A stretch of 34,664 nucleotides of DNA. It comes from Candidatus Sulfurimonas ponti. GTDB taxonomy: Bacteria > Campylobacterota > Campylobacteria > Campylobacterales > Sulfurimonadaceae. The DNA lies in NCBI GenBank assembly GCA_014381585.1, contig JACNLH010000161.1:10305-44968 (forward strand), given 5' to 3'. Shown here one piece after another: positions 1-7,399 of the stretch (position 1 is its first letter; each line of letters opens with the position of its first letter). Position numbers and translations under genes: made by a program. The notes below the pieces were generated by a model. It was not told where the DNA came from. It was given only the letters and a program-made list of their open reading frames with translations, and searched no databases.

Positions 1-329
1 CTTTCTTCATAACCTGCTAAAAGCTGAGTTAATTTTTTATACGCTTTTTCCTCAGTTAAATCTATACTTAAGTATTCTAAGCGTGATGTGAACTTCTCAA
101 ATGCACTTTCATTATAACTTGCATCTTTGAAGTTGTCTATGAATTTTTCTTTTATAAGAGAGCAATACTCTTGTGTGCTTAAGGGTTCACGGGAAACTGC
201 GATTATTCTAGTCTCAGCATCTAAGTGTTCATCCTGACATAGATGGTAAAGAGCAGGAATCAACTTACGAAGAGCCAAATCTCCATGACCGCCAAATATA
301 ATAATATCTTGAGCATTTTCACTATTCAT
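1..329 (-). CDS. zwf: Glucose-6-phosphate 1-dehydrogenase, N-terminal part (cut by window edge)
   Basis: Reading the minus strand from the ATG at 327-329 gives an open frame of 109 residues that runs off the left edge. Near the N-terminus it has IIIFGGHGDLALRKLIPALY, which matches the GxxGDLxxRKLxPALY dinucleotide-binding signature of Zwf. The enzyme oxidises glucose-6-phosphate to 6-phosphogluconolactone with NAD(P)+, the entry step of the oxidative pentose phosphate pathway in the cytoplasm. An AAAGG Shine-Dalgarno-like sequence precedes the ATG. A TAAAAT-type -10 (minus strand, 357-362) lies about 30 bases upstream, so the gene is divergent from the Nudix gene. The active-site region lies outside the window, so integrity cannot be judged. 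Confidence 0.87.
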   Translation of the reverse strand, partial: MNSENAQDIIIFGGHGDLALRKLIPALYHLCQDEHLDAETRIIAVSREPLSTQEYCSLIKEKFIDNFKDASYNESAFEKFTSRLEYLSIDLTEEKAYKKLTQLLAGYEE

Positions 330-454
330 TTTAAAACCTTTTGAATAGTCTGACATATTTTAGTTATTTAGTAATCATTTAACTGCATTATTTTTAATCA
401 AAAATAAATATAAAATTCATATTAATTAATTTAATTATTGTGAATCTCTATCCT

Positions 455-460
455 TATGAT
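455..460 (+). promoter_or_regulatory. Putative sigma-70 -10 box for the Nudix gene
   Basis: TATGAT lies about 30 bases before the preferred ATG at 491, inside the AT-rich gap divergent from zwf. As is usual in Campylobacterota, no convincing -35 box is visible. If used, it rules out the GTG at 440 as the start, because that codon lies upstream of the predicted transcript. Confidence 0.4.
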
Positions 461-490
461 AAAATAGCGATTAAATTAAGGAGTGTCTAT

Positions 491-919
491 ATGAACTGGA
501 AACCGAAAACACCCTATCTCGCAACAGACGGTATAGTCGAGATATATGATGATTCTCAAGTGTTTTTAGGCATAGTTCTCATACAAAGAAAGAACCCTCC
601 TCTTGGCTTAGCTCTTCCCGGCGGATTTGTGGATGTTGGAGAGAGTGTTGAGCATGCTGTGGTTCGAGAGATGAAAGAGGAGATATCTCTTGATGTGCAG
701 ATTACAAAGCTTCTTGGAGTCTACTCAGACCCTGCTCGTGATGAGAGGTTTCATACAGCTTCTGTTGTGTATGTTTGTAAAGCGTATGGAGTTCCGGTTG
801 GAGCAGATGACGCTAAAGAGGCGATGGTGGTTTCATTAGAAGATTTAAAATTAGATACACTTGTGTTTGATCATGCAAATATACTTCAAGACTATCTCAA
901 CACAAAAGCATTTCATTGA
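491..919 (+). CDS. Nudix hydrolase
   Basis: A 142-residue protein when started at ATG 491. That start is preferred over the in-frame GTG at 440 because AAGGAG sits at 478-483 with good spacing. The Nudix box is complete: GGFVDVGESVEHAVVREMKEE fits GX5EX7REUXEEXGU, with Ile in place of the usual Gly near the end. These enzymes hydrolyse nucleoside diphosphates linked to another moiety, using Mg2+ held by the Glu residues of the box. The substrate cannot be read from the sequence; possibilities include ADP-ribose, oxidised nucleotides and dinucleotides. The gene is divergent from zwf and 21 bases upstream of a DUF3147 membrane protein, with which it may be co-transcribed. Confidence 0.9.
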   Translation: MNWKPKTPYLATDGIVEIYDDSQVFLGIVLIQRKNPPLGLALPGGFVDVGESVEHAVVREMKEEISLDVQITKLLGVYSDPARDERFHTASVVYVCKAYGVPVGADDAKEAMVVSLEDLKLDTLVFDHANILQDYLNTKAFH

Positions 920-940
920 CTCTATTAAAAGGATTACATA

Positions 941-1291
941 TTGGTTTACTATATTACAAAGTTGATTATTACAGCGATTCTAATCGTGTTAATATCTGAG
1001 ATAGCAAAAAAAAGCAGTTTAGCCGGTGCATTATTGGCAGCAATCCCACTCGTCTCAATATTGGCTATGACATGGATGTATATAGATACTGATAATACTA
1101 AAAGTGCTATTGAATTTTCAAATAGAATTGTTTGGCTCATCACTCCGTCTATGACACTGTTTATAGTTTTTCCTCTTTTAATAAAAAAAGGCTTGGGCTT
1201 TTATCCAAGTATGATTGTCTCTATTTTAATGACTGTTCTTGCGTATTACAGTGTCATTTTTATTCTTAAGAAATTTGGAATCGAGTTATAG
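941..1291 (+). CDS. DUF3147 family small membrane protein
   Basis: A 116-residue, very hydrophobic protein with about four predicted membrane helices (roughly residues 4-19, 27-46, 62-80 and 88-110). The pattern ITAILIVLISEIAKKSSLAGALLAAIPLVSILA is typical of DUF3147 inner-membrane proteins, whose function is unknown. Translation appears to start at TTG 941, with AAAGGA 8-14 bases upstream; no ATG gives a comparable full-length protein. It follows the Nudix gene by 21 bases, and its TAG stop is one base away from a TTG that may start the next small gene, suggesting a three-gene operon. Confidence 0.78.
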   Translation: MVYYITKLIITAILIVLISEIAKKSSLAGALLAAIPLVSILAMTWMYIDTDNTKSAIEFSNRIVWLITPSMTLFIVFPLLIKKGLGFYPSMIVSILMTVLAYYSVIFILKKFGIEL

Positions 1292-1292
1292 T

Positions 1293-1571
1293 TTGATTGA
1301 CTATGAATTTGAAGAAGACGCTGAACCTACTTGGTTAGTCAAACAAAGAGAAGACTCCCTGCTCGCGGAAAAAGCATTTACCAAAAATGAAAAAACACTT
1401 TATAAAGAAGGCGATCAGCTTGGAAACTTTTTATTTGTGCACTATAACAAATTTAAAAACCGTGCAACTTTTAAATGTCAAGAATGCGGAAGAAAGTTTA
1501 CTTATAATATTTACTCCATAAAAAATAAAAAACGCTGTAAATGGTATAAATTTCATGATAAGAAATTTTGA
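1293..1571 (+). CDS. Small hypothetical protein with a CxxC knuckle
   Basis: The frame opens at 1239, but residues coded before 1293 overlap the DUF3147 gene in another frame and look like read-through. A TTG at 1293, one base after the upstream stop, gives a 92-residue hydrophilic protein by reinitiation. The C-terminal half has KCQECGRKFTYN followed by a further Cys about 16 residues on (KKRCKWYKF), resembling half of a zinc ribbon or treble clef with a basic aromatic tail, so nucleic-acid binding is possible. I do not recognise the family. The start codon is uncertain. The stop is one base from the end of the convergent gene at 1573. Confidence 0.55.
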   Translation: MIDYEFEEDAEPTWLVKQREDSLLAEKAFTKNEKTLYKEGDQLGNFLFVHYNKFKNRATFKCQECGRKFTYNIYSIKNKKRCKWYKFHDKKF

Positions 1572-1572
1572 C

Positions 1573-1908
1573 TCACTTAATAATCCATCCGGAAAAACCA
1601 TAGCTCTGCATCACTCTATACATACATTCTTCTATGAAGGGCATGGATTCTCTCATATCATATTTCTGCGTTCCATCAATCATGGACTCTGTCTCTAATG
1701 CATTTACAGTGTCCTCTACAGTTTGAAGCATCTCAAGTAACTCATCGTTGGTATAGATTTCAATATTTTCGTACTGTTTTAGATATTTCATATATAAATT
1801 TTTAATAATTAGCATATAGTACTGTGCCTGCAAACTGACCAATTCCATCCTACAATTATTTGTTTGGACTTCAAGTTGTGCACTTAATTTTTCATCTATA
1901 CTAGGCAT
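1573..1908 (-). CDS. Hypothetical protein, predicted all-helical
   Basis: A 111-residue acidic protein with no signal peptide and no recognised motif. The composition (EKLSAQLEVQ, ELLEMLQTVEDTVNALETE) suggests mostly alpha helix with possible short coiled-coil stretches. The ATG at 1908 is preceded by AGAGAG at a suitable distance. It is a single gene, convergent with the small Cys-containing gene (one base between stop codons) and divergent from flgA. No function can be assigned; it could be a lineage-specific cytoplasmic protein. Confidence 0.62.
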   Translation of the reverse strand: MPSIDEKLSAQLEVQTNNCRMELVSLQAQYYMLIIKNLYMKYLKQYENIEIYTNDELLEMLQTVEDTVNALETESMIDGTQKYDMRESMPFIEECMYRVMQSYGFSGWIIK

Positions 1909-2000
1909 AATTCTCTCTTAAATTTTTTCTCGATTATAGCTTATTCCATATGTATATAAAATAATGCTAAAATAACAAAAATAACAATCAAAGTGCTTTA

Positions 2001-2867
2001 ATGATTATTCGATATTTTCTTTTTTTATTTATAAGTGTACAAATTTTTGCTTTAACGCTTGGCGACAGCTATTATGTTGATTCAAAGAATATTAAACTTC
2101 AAGACATTTTTCCTCAAGCTTCTTATGATATTACACTCTACCAAATCGAGACAAATAGATATACAAAAAAAATTAAATCACGTGAACTTATAGAACTTTT
2201 AAAAGAACATGGTTTTAAAGATATCACCGCTTCCAGCAGGTATGTTCACTTCACCCAAAAAAGCCCTATCGACACATCAAAAATAAAAACAGAGATTATC
2301 AGGTTTTATAAAAGCAAGTATCCCGGTATTGAGATTAAATCTATCATTCTCACTCCCAGAGGCTATATCAAAGAGCTTCCCCAAGAATTTGAAGTGCACC
2401 TGCAAAAAAAAGCCTATCTTAAGAATGACGGCACCCTGAGCATAAAAACCATTGATAAGAAAAAACTTTTTTTTGATTACGTGCTGGATGCACAGTTATA
2501 TATCTACACTGCAAAGAAAAAAATACAAAAAGGGACAAGGCTTTCTCTCATAAACATGAGTAAGAAAAGTGTCCGGCTTGATAGGTTCAAAGCGATGCCC
2601 ATTAACGACACCCACCTAAACACAAGTCAAAGCAAAAGAAAGTTTAAAACTGACACTGTTGTCACGATAAGAGATATTCAAACTCTCAATTTAGTCAAAA
2701 GAGGTTCAAATGTAAACGTTAGCTTTAATGATAAAAACATCAATATATCTTTTTCAGCAAAAGCCTTACAAAATGGAAAACTTAACGATATAATAACAGT
2801 ACAAAAAAGCAATAAAAAAAGACTAAGCGTAAAAGTCGTTGCTAAAAATAAAGTGGAGATTCAATAG
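2001..2867 (+). CDS. flgA: Flagellar basal-body P-ring assembly chaperone FlgA
   Basis: A 288-residue protein with an N-terminal signal peptide (MIIRYFLFLFISVQIFA) and the FlgA/SAF-type C-terminal region: a paired beta-clip stretch (KGTRLSLINMSKKSV) followed by DTVVTIRDIQTLNLVKRGSNVNV, the conserved FlgA 'G..V.V' segment. FlgA acts in the periplasm to help FlgI polymerise into the P ring around the flagellar rod. It leads the flgA-ubiX-coaD-tmk-hisS operon; the same order is known in Campylobacter jejuni. Its stop TAG overlaps the GTG of ubiX by one base, so translation is probably coupled. The upstream AT-rich stretch has a weak TAAAAT-type -10 near 1968-1973 and no sigma-54 or sigma-28 site that I can see. 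Confidence 0.85.
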   Translation: MIIRYFLFLFISVQIFALTLGDSYYVDSKNIKLQDIFPQASYDITLYQIETNRYTKKIKSRELIELLKEHGFKDITASSRYVHFTQKSPIDTSKIKTEIIRFYKSKYPGIEIKSIILTPRGYIKELPQEFEVHLQKKAYLKNDGTLSIKTIDKKKLFFDYVLDAQLYIYTAKKKIQKGTRLSLINMSKKSVRLDRFKAMPINDTHLNTSQSKRKFKTDTVVTIRDIQTLNLVKRGSNVNVSFNDKNINISFSAKALQNGKLNDIITVQKSNKKRLSVKVVAKNKVEIQ

Positions 2868-3391
2868 TGCTTAAAAAAATTGTTGTTGCAACGAGTGGTG
2901 CTAGTGGAGTAAACCTTGGTTTAAAAACTTTAGAACTACTTCCAGATACGATAGAAAAACATTTTATTATGTCTAAAAATTCTAATATTGTTCTAGCTAA
3001 AGAGATGGGTGTAGTTACACATAAGGATAAAGACATATCTGCGAGTATTGCTTCGGGTTCATTTGGTGTTGATGCCATGATAATTGCACCTTGTAGTATG
3101 AATACGCTTGCTAAAATCGCCTGCGGAATAAGTGACAATCTTGTTACGCGATGCGCTGCAGTGATCATCAAAGAACAAAAAAAACTTATATTAGCTCCAA
3201 GAGAGATGCCTTTTTCAGCCATAGCGCTGGAGAACATGCATAAATTAGCCAGTTTAGGAATCATTATAGCTCCACCGGTTATGGCCTATTATTCTGAGCA
3301 ACAAACACTTGATGAGATGGAAAACTTCATCATTGGAAAATGGTTTGATTTACTTGGCATTGAAAATACTTTATATAAAAGATGGGAATAA
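2867..3391 (+). CDS. ubiX: Flavin prenyltransferase UbiX
   Basis: A 174-residue protein, slightly shorter than the usual 185-190. The N-terminal ATSGASGVNLG is the FMN-binding loop, and the middle has the family block PCSMNTLAKIACGISDNLVTR. Further along, LAPREMPFSAIALENM and IIAPPVMAYY are also conserved in UbiX. The enzyme attaches dimethylallyl to FMN to make prenyl-FMN, the cofactor of UbiD-type decarboxylases. No ubiD is in this window. The GTG start overlaps the flgA stop; GGAG lies about ten bases before it. coaD begins three bases after the stop. Confidence 0.93.
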   Translation: MLKKIVVATSGASGVNLGLKTLELLPDTIEKHFIMSKNSNIVLAKEMGVVTHKDKDISASIASGSFGVDAMIIAPCSMNTLAKIACGISDNLVTRCAAVIIKEQKKLILAPREMPFSAIALENMHKLASLGIIIAPPVMAYYSEQQTLDEMENFIIGKWFDLLGIENTLYKRWE

Positions 3392-3394
3392 AAT

Positions 3395-3889
3395 TTGAAT
3401 AAAAAAATAGCACTCTACCCTGGAACATTTGATCCTATCACAAATGGACATTTTGACATTATCGAACGATCATTAAGCCTTTTTGACGAAGTAATCGTAG
3501 CGGTGGCGATGTCAGAAGATAAAAAACCGATGTTTACACTTGAGCAGAGAATAGAGATGACAAACAAAGCGGTAGCACACTTAAAAAATGTACGTGTTGT
3601 TGGTTTTGACAACCTTACAGTTGAGTTTGCACGCGAGAACAATGCTAGAATTTTAATCCGTGGTCTACGCGCAGTAAGTGACTTTGAATATGAATTACAA
3701 CTGGGTTATTTAAACAACTCTCTTGATGACACCATGGAAACTGTGTATCTAATGCCTAAACTCAATCATGCTTTTGTTAGCTCATCGATTGTAAGAAACC
3801 TTTTAAAATTCAATGGTAAAACATCTCATATCCTCCCAAAAGCAGTACAAGAAACCATAGAGGGTATGACTTCATGTACATTGCGATAG
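3395..3889 (+). CDS. coaD: Phosphopantetheine adenylyltransferase
   Basis: A 164-residue protein of normal CoaD length. It has the nucleotidyltransferase signature YPGTFDPITNGHFDI (T/HxGH type) near the N-terminus, ILIRGLRAVSDFEYELQ in the middle, and SSSIVR near residue 130, in the position of the ISSTxxR motif. It transfers AMP from ATP to 4'-phosphopantetheine to form dephospho-CoA. The start is TTG at 3395, with GGGA about ten bases upstream and no suitable ATG. The last 16 bases overlap tmk in another frame, which fits translational coupling in this tightly packed operon. Confidence 0.96.
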   Translation: MNKKIALYPGTFDPITNGHFDIIERSLSLFDEVIVAVAMSEDKKPMFTLEQRIEMTNKAVAHLKNVRVVGFDNLTVEFARENNARILIRGLRAVSDFEYELQLGYLNNSLDDTMETVYLMPKLNHAFVSSSIVRNLLKFNGKTSHILPKAVQETIEGMTSCTLR

Positions 3890-4458
3890 AGGGGATTGAT
3901 ACAGCTGGAAAAAGCACGCAAATTGCAAAACTGGCAAAGCACTTTCCTGATGCTATCATAACAAAAGAGCCTGGGGCTACTGAAATTGGAAAAGAGATTA
4001 GAGATATTGTTTTATCTGCTCGCACTAAAAGTAAGAAAGCTGAGTTCTTACTTTTTTTAGCCGATCGCGCTGAACATATGCAAGAAGTAATTCAACCTAA
4101 TTTAGACAAGATGATTATATCAGATAGAAGTGCTGTAAGTGGTGTTGCTTATGCACTTATCCAAGGTGAAGTGAGTAAAGAGGACTTAGTGTCATTAAAT
4201 AACTTTGCAACAGATAATACTTACCCTCGAAAAGTTTTTCTACTACGTCTTACAAAAAAAGAACTTAACTTCAGACTTTCTCAAAAAGATTTAGATGGAA
4301 TTGAACTTCGTGGAAGTGACTATCTTTTAAATATTCAAGATGCGATTATCGAAGCAACTAAGCTCCTAGGATTAGAACTTGTAGAGATAGATGCTACACA
4401 AAGCAGAAATGAAATAACAAAAAACATATTAAACAATATCAAGGATAGTAATGATTAA
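3874..4458 (+). CDS. tmk: Thymidylate kinase
   Basis: A 194-residue protein with the P-loop GIDTAGKS (residues 7-14), the DR-type motif SDRSAVSGVAY near residue 90, and KEPGAT shortly after the P-loop, where dTMP kinases carry (R/K)EPGGT. It phosphorylates dTMP to dTDP for DNA synthesis. The usual second Gly of EPGGT is Ala here. Its N-terminus (MYIAIEGIDTAGKST) is shorter than in many bacterial Tmk proteins, as in other Campylobacterota. It overlaps coaD by 16 bases and hisS by 8 bases. Confidence 0.94.
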   Translation: MYIAIEGIDTAGKSTQIAKLAKHFPDAIITKEPGATEIGKEIRDIVLSARTKSKKAEFLLFLADRAEHMQEVIQPNLDKMIISDRSAVSGVAYALIQGEVSKEDLVSLNNFATDNTYPRKVFLLRLTKKELNFRLSQKDLDGIELRGSDYLLNIQDAIIEATKLLGLELVEIDATQSRNEITKNILNNIKDSND

Positions 4459-5662
4459 GTCACTCAGAGGAATGAACGATATTTTAAGTGAGGATTATGA
4501 AAGATTCACGTACTTTATAAACACAGCGACAGATGTTGCACAAAAGTATGGTTTTCATTTTATTGAGACTCCCCTTTTAGAAGAAACAGCACTTTTTAAA
4601 CGCTCTGTTGGCGAAAGCAGTGACATTGTTGGAAAAGAAATGTATCAGTTTATTGACAAGGGTGAAAATGATGTTTGTCTTCGCCCTGAGGGAACTGCCG
4701 GTGTTGTTCGTGCTTTTATACAAAAAAAGCTTGATAAAGCTGGCGGACTTCACCGTTATTTTTACCATGGTTCCATGTTTCGTTATGAGAGACCGCAAAA
4801 AGGGAGACTAAGACAATTCCATCAGTTTGGTGTGGAGAGTTTCGGTTCTGAGAGTGTCTATGAAGATGCCAACATGATTATGATGGTGGCTGACATTCTT
4901 GATGCGTGCGGCATCGGTTACAGACTCCAACTCAACTCCCTTGGCGATTCTATGTGTATGCCGACATACAGAGACAATCTGGTGAAGTTTGTAGAGAGAC
5001 GCAAAGATGATGTTTGTGAAGATTGTGTGAGAAGACTCGACACAAATCCTATCCGGGTGCTTGATTGTAAAAATGGAAAATGCCAGGAGATATATGTGAA
5101 TGCTCCAAAACTTATAGACAACCTTTGTGAATCTTGCGACACTGATTTTACAGTGCTTAAAAAGATTTTAGATACAAATGAAATCAAATATGAGATAGAC
5201 ACTAATTTAGTCCGCGGACTTGACTACTACTCAAAAACCGCTTTTGAGTTTGTGAGTGATGACATTGGAAGCCAAAGTGCGATAGCCGGTGGTGGACGTT
5301 ATGACAGACTTGTAGAGTTTTTAGATGGGAAGCCCACCCCTGCTGTCGGTTTTGCTATGGGGATAGAAAGACTCATGGAACTCATTAAAATGCCGGAGCA
5401 AACAAAAGAAGGTTATTATATCGGAGCACTTGATGAGAATGCTGTTGATTTAGTGGTGCAGCTTGCACATAAAAAAAGACGCACTGATAAGGTTACAATT
5501 GACTATAAAGCTAAGAATTTCAAAAACCATATCAAAGGTGCAGATAAAGTAAATGCAAAATATTTTGTGCTTATTGGTTCCAATGAAATACAAAGCGGTG
5601 CTATAGTTATAAAAAATTTAGAAGATAAAACTGAAGACAATATCCCTATAGAGGAATTTTAG
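4451..5662 (+). CDS. hisS: Histidyl-tRNA synthetase
   Basis: A 403-residue class II synthetase. Visible are the motif 1 region (ETPLLEETALFKRSVGESSDIVGKEMY), motif 2 (FYHGSMFRYERPQKGRLRQFHQFG), the histidine-specific loops LVRGLDYYSKTAFEF and GGGRYDRLVE, and motif 3 (AVGFAMGIERLM). A C-terminal anticodon-binding domain of about 85 residues follows. It charges tRNA-His with histidine. The catalytic residues look intact, so it is more likely true HisS than the regulatory paralogue HisZ. It overlaps tmk by 8 bases, and the next gene starts one base after its stop. Confidence 0.95.
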   Translation: MIKSLRGMNDILSEDYERFTYFINTATDVAQKYGFHFIETPLLEETALFKRSVGESSDIVGKEMYQFIDKGENDVCLRPEGTAGVVRAFIQKKLDKAGGLHRYFYHGSMFRYERPQKGRLRQFHQFGVESFGSESVYEDANMIMMVADILDACGIGYRLQLNSLGDSMCMPTYRDNLVKFVERRKDDVCEDCVRRLDTNPIRVLDCKNGKCQEIYVNAPKLIDNLCESCDTDFTVLKKILDTNEIKYEIDTNLVRGLDYYSKTAFEFVSDDIGSQSAIAGGGRYDRLVEFLDGKPTPAVGFAMGIERLMELIKMPEQTKEGYYIGALDENAVDLVVQLAHKKRRTDKVTIDYKAKNFKNHIKGADKVNAKYFVLIGSNEIQSGAIVIKNLEDKTEDNIPIEEF

Positions 5663-5663
5663 T

Positions 5664-7391
5664 ATGGAAATGCTTCACCAACTTTGGAGTCTGTTTTTAG
5701 ATTTTTTTGAATTTTTTATAATTGCAGCCATATTTGGCTTAGTGCTCCTCTTTATTCATGATAAATATGTGCAACGTAAACATGCCCTACTCATAAACTA
5801 CCCTATTATAGGACGTGGCAGATATCTTCTTGAAGCGCTTCGCGAACCTATGCGCCAATACTTTGCAGAAGAGTCTTTTTACGAATCCAAAGACAAGGTG
5901 GACTGGGTTTATAAGGCTGCAAAAGATGTGCAGAACTATCAATCATTCTCGGTGACACAACCTTTTGAAGGTTCTAGATTTATTATCAAACATGCTACAA
6001 ATGTTTTAAATGAAGATGAAGTGGATGAGGATGTTTCAGTTGTTTTTGGTAAAGACAGAGATATGCCATTCACCTCATTTTCACCGATAATCCGTTCTGC
6101 GATGAGTGATGGAGCCCTAAGTCCTGAAGCAGTGCGCGCATTTTCACTTGCTGGAAAAAATTCAAATTTAACTATAAACACGGGCGAAGGTTCACTGACA
6201 TCAAATCATCTTTTTACACTCAAACCTGATTTAAAAAATGCAAAATACCTCGAAATCATCAAAAGCACTCCATTTGCAGAATTTGCATTTAAACTCGGCG
6301 ACAAAGTGTTTAACCGAAAAATAGCTTTAAAATGGTACAGAACTATTTTACTTCATAAAAGCACACAAAACACATATATCTATGACTCAGATTCTCATGT
6401 GCTTTTTCGTGTTAATTGGCAAGCGGCACTTGAAGATTTTCCAAATGAAGTGCCTTCGAGTATCCCAAATATGATATTTCAGATGAGTTCCGGTCTTTAT
6501 GGTGTTCGTGATGAAAATGGTGAATTCGATGAAGTGAAATATCAAAAAGTTATGAAATTTTGCCGTATGACAGAGATTAAGATTGCTCAGGGTGCAAAAC
6601 AAACCGGTGGAAAACTTGCAGGAAGCAAAGTGACAGCGGATATAGCATATTACCGTGGTGTGACAGAAGGTGAAAATGTATTTTCACCAAATAGATTCCC
6701 CTTTGCTGATTCCACAGAACATCTTCTTGATTTTGTGCAAAGACTTCAAAAATTATCTAAAAAACCGGTTGGATTCAAAATTGTAATCTCTGATGCAGAT
6801 GCAATAGATGAGATGGTTCAAGTGATGCAAAAAAGAAAAGAGCAAGGTCGAAGTTTACCTGACTTTATAACTGTGGATAGCGGTGAAGGTGGAAGTGCCA
6901 CAGCTCCTCTTGAACTTATGGAATCAGTTGGTCTGACTACAAACAATGCACTGTATGTTTTAGACACGATCTTAAAAACTTATAAAATACGTGATGATAT
7001 AAAAATTATAGCAAGCGGTAAAATCTTAACTCCCGATGATGCCATTATCACTATGTGCATGGGTGCAGATGCTATTGGTATAGCTCGTGGATTTATGATG
7101 AGTGGCGGCTGCATACGTGCTAAAATGTGTTCAGGGTTCGGATCACATGTTTGTCCTGTTGGAATGGCTACACAAGATAAGAAAAAAAGAGCTTCATACC
7201 TTGTTGTTAAAGAAGGGATAGAGATAGGAAATTACCATAAGAACCTCATTAAAAGCATGAAAGTGGTTTTATGTGTTATGGGTATCAAAAATATTAAAAA
7301 TTTAAACAAAAGTTTACTTACATTTAGAAATAATAATGGCGAAATATACTTTGATGTAGATCAACACTTTCGTCAAAAACTACACCTTTAG
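5664..7391 (+). CDS. Membrane-anchored FMN-binding glutamate synthase family protein
   Basis: A 575-residue protein with one N-terminal hydrophobic helix (about residues 8-29), then a region matching the FMN barrel of the glutamate synthase large subunit. Recognisable are GSKVTADIAYYRGV, FITVDSGEGGSATAPLELM and ADAIGIARGFMMSGGCIRAKMC. The Fe-S cysteines lie at about 483, 489 and 497, giving CX5CX7C, whereas canonical GltB has CX5CX4C. There is no glutaminase domain, so an ammonia- or partner-dependent reaction, or another substrate, is possible. Its role is unknown; the membrane helix suggests electron exchange at the membrane. It is translated right after hisS and eight bases before speA. 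Confidence 0.82.
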   Translation: MEMLHQLWSLFLDFFEFFIIAAIFGLVLLFIHDKYVQRKHALLINYPIIGRGRYLLEALREPMRQYFAEESFYESKDKVDWVYKAAKDVQNYQSFSVTQPFEGSRFIIKHATNVLNEDEVDEDVSVVFGKDRDMPFTSFSPIIRSAMSDGALSPEAVRAFSLAGKNSNLTINTGEGSLTSNHLFTLKPDLKNAKYLEIIKSTPFAEFAFKLGDKVFNRKIALKWYRTILLHKSTQNTYIYDSDSHVLFRVNWQAALEDFPNEVPSSIPNMIFQMSSGLYGVRDENGEFDEVKYQKVMKFCRMTEIKIAQGAKQTGGKLAGSKVTADIAYYRGVTEGENVFSPNRFPFADSTEHLLDFVQRLQKLSKKPVGFKIVISDADAIDEMVQVMQKRKEQGRSLPDFITVDSGEGGSATAPLELMESVGLTTNNALYVLDTILKTYKIRDDIKIIASGKILTPDDAIITMCMGADAIGIARGFMMSGGCIRAKMCSGFGSHVCPVGMATQDKKKRASYLVVKEGIEIGNYHKNLIKSMKVVLCVMGIKNIKNLNKSLLTFRNNNGEIYFDVDQHFRQKLHL

Positions 7392-7399
7392 GATACATA

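Noticed and set aside
440-490. GTG start 17 codons upstream for the Nudix protein
   Set aside because: No Shine-Dalgarno precedes it and it covers the likely -10 box; AAGGAG directly precedes the ATG at 491.
4451-5662. Possibility that this is HisZ rather than HisS
   Set aside because: The histidine loops and all three class II motifs are intact, and no other hisS is visible in the operon.
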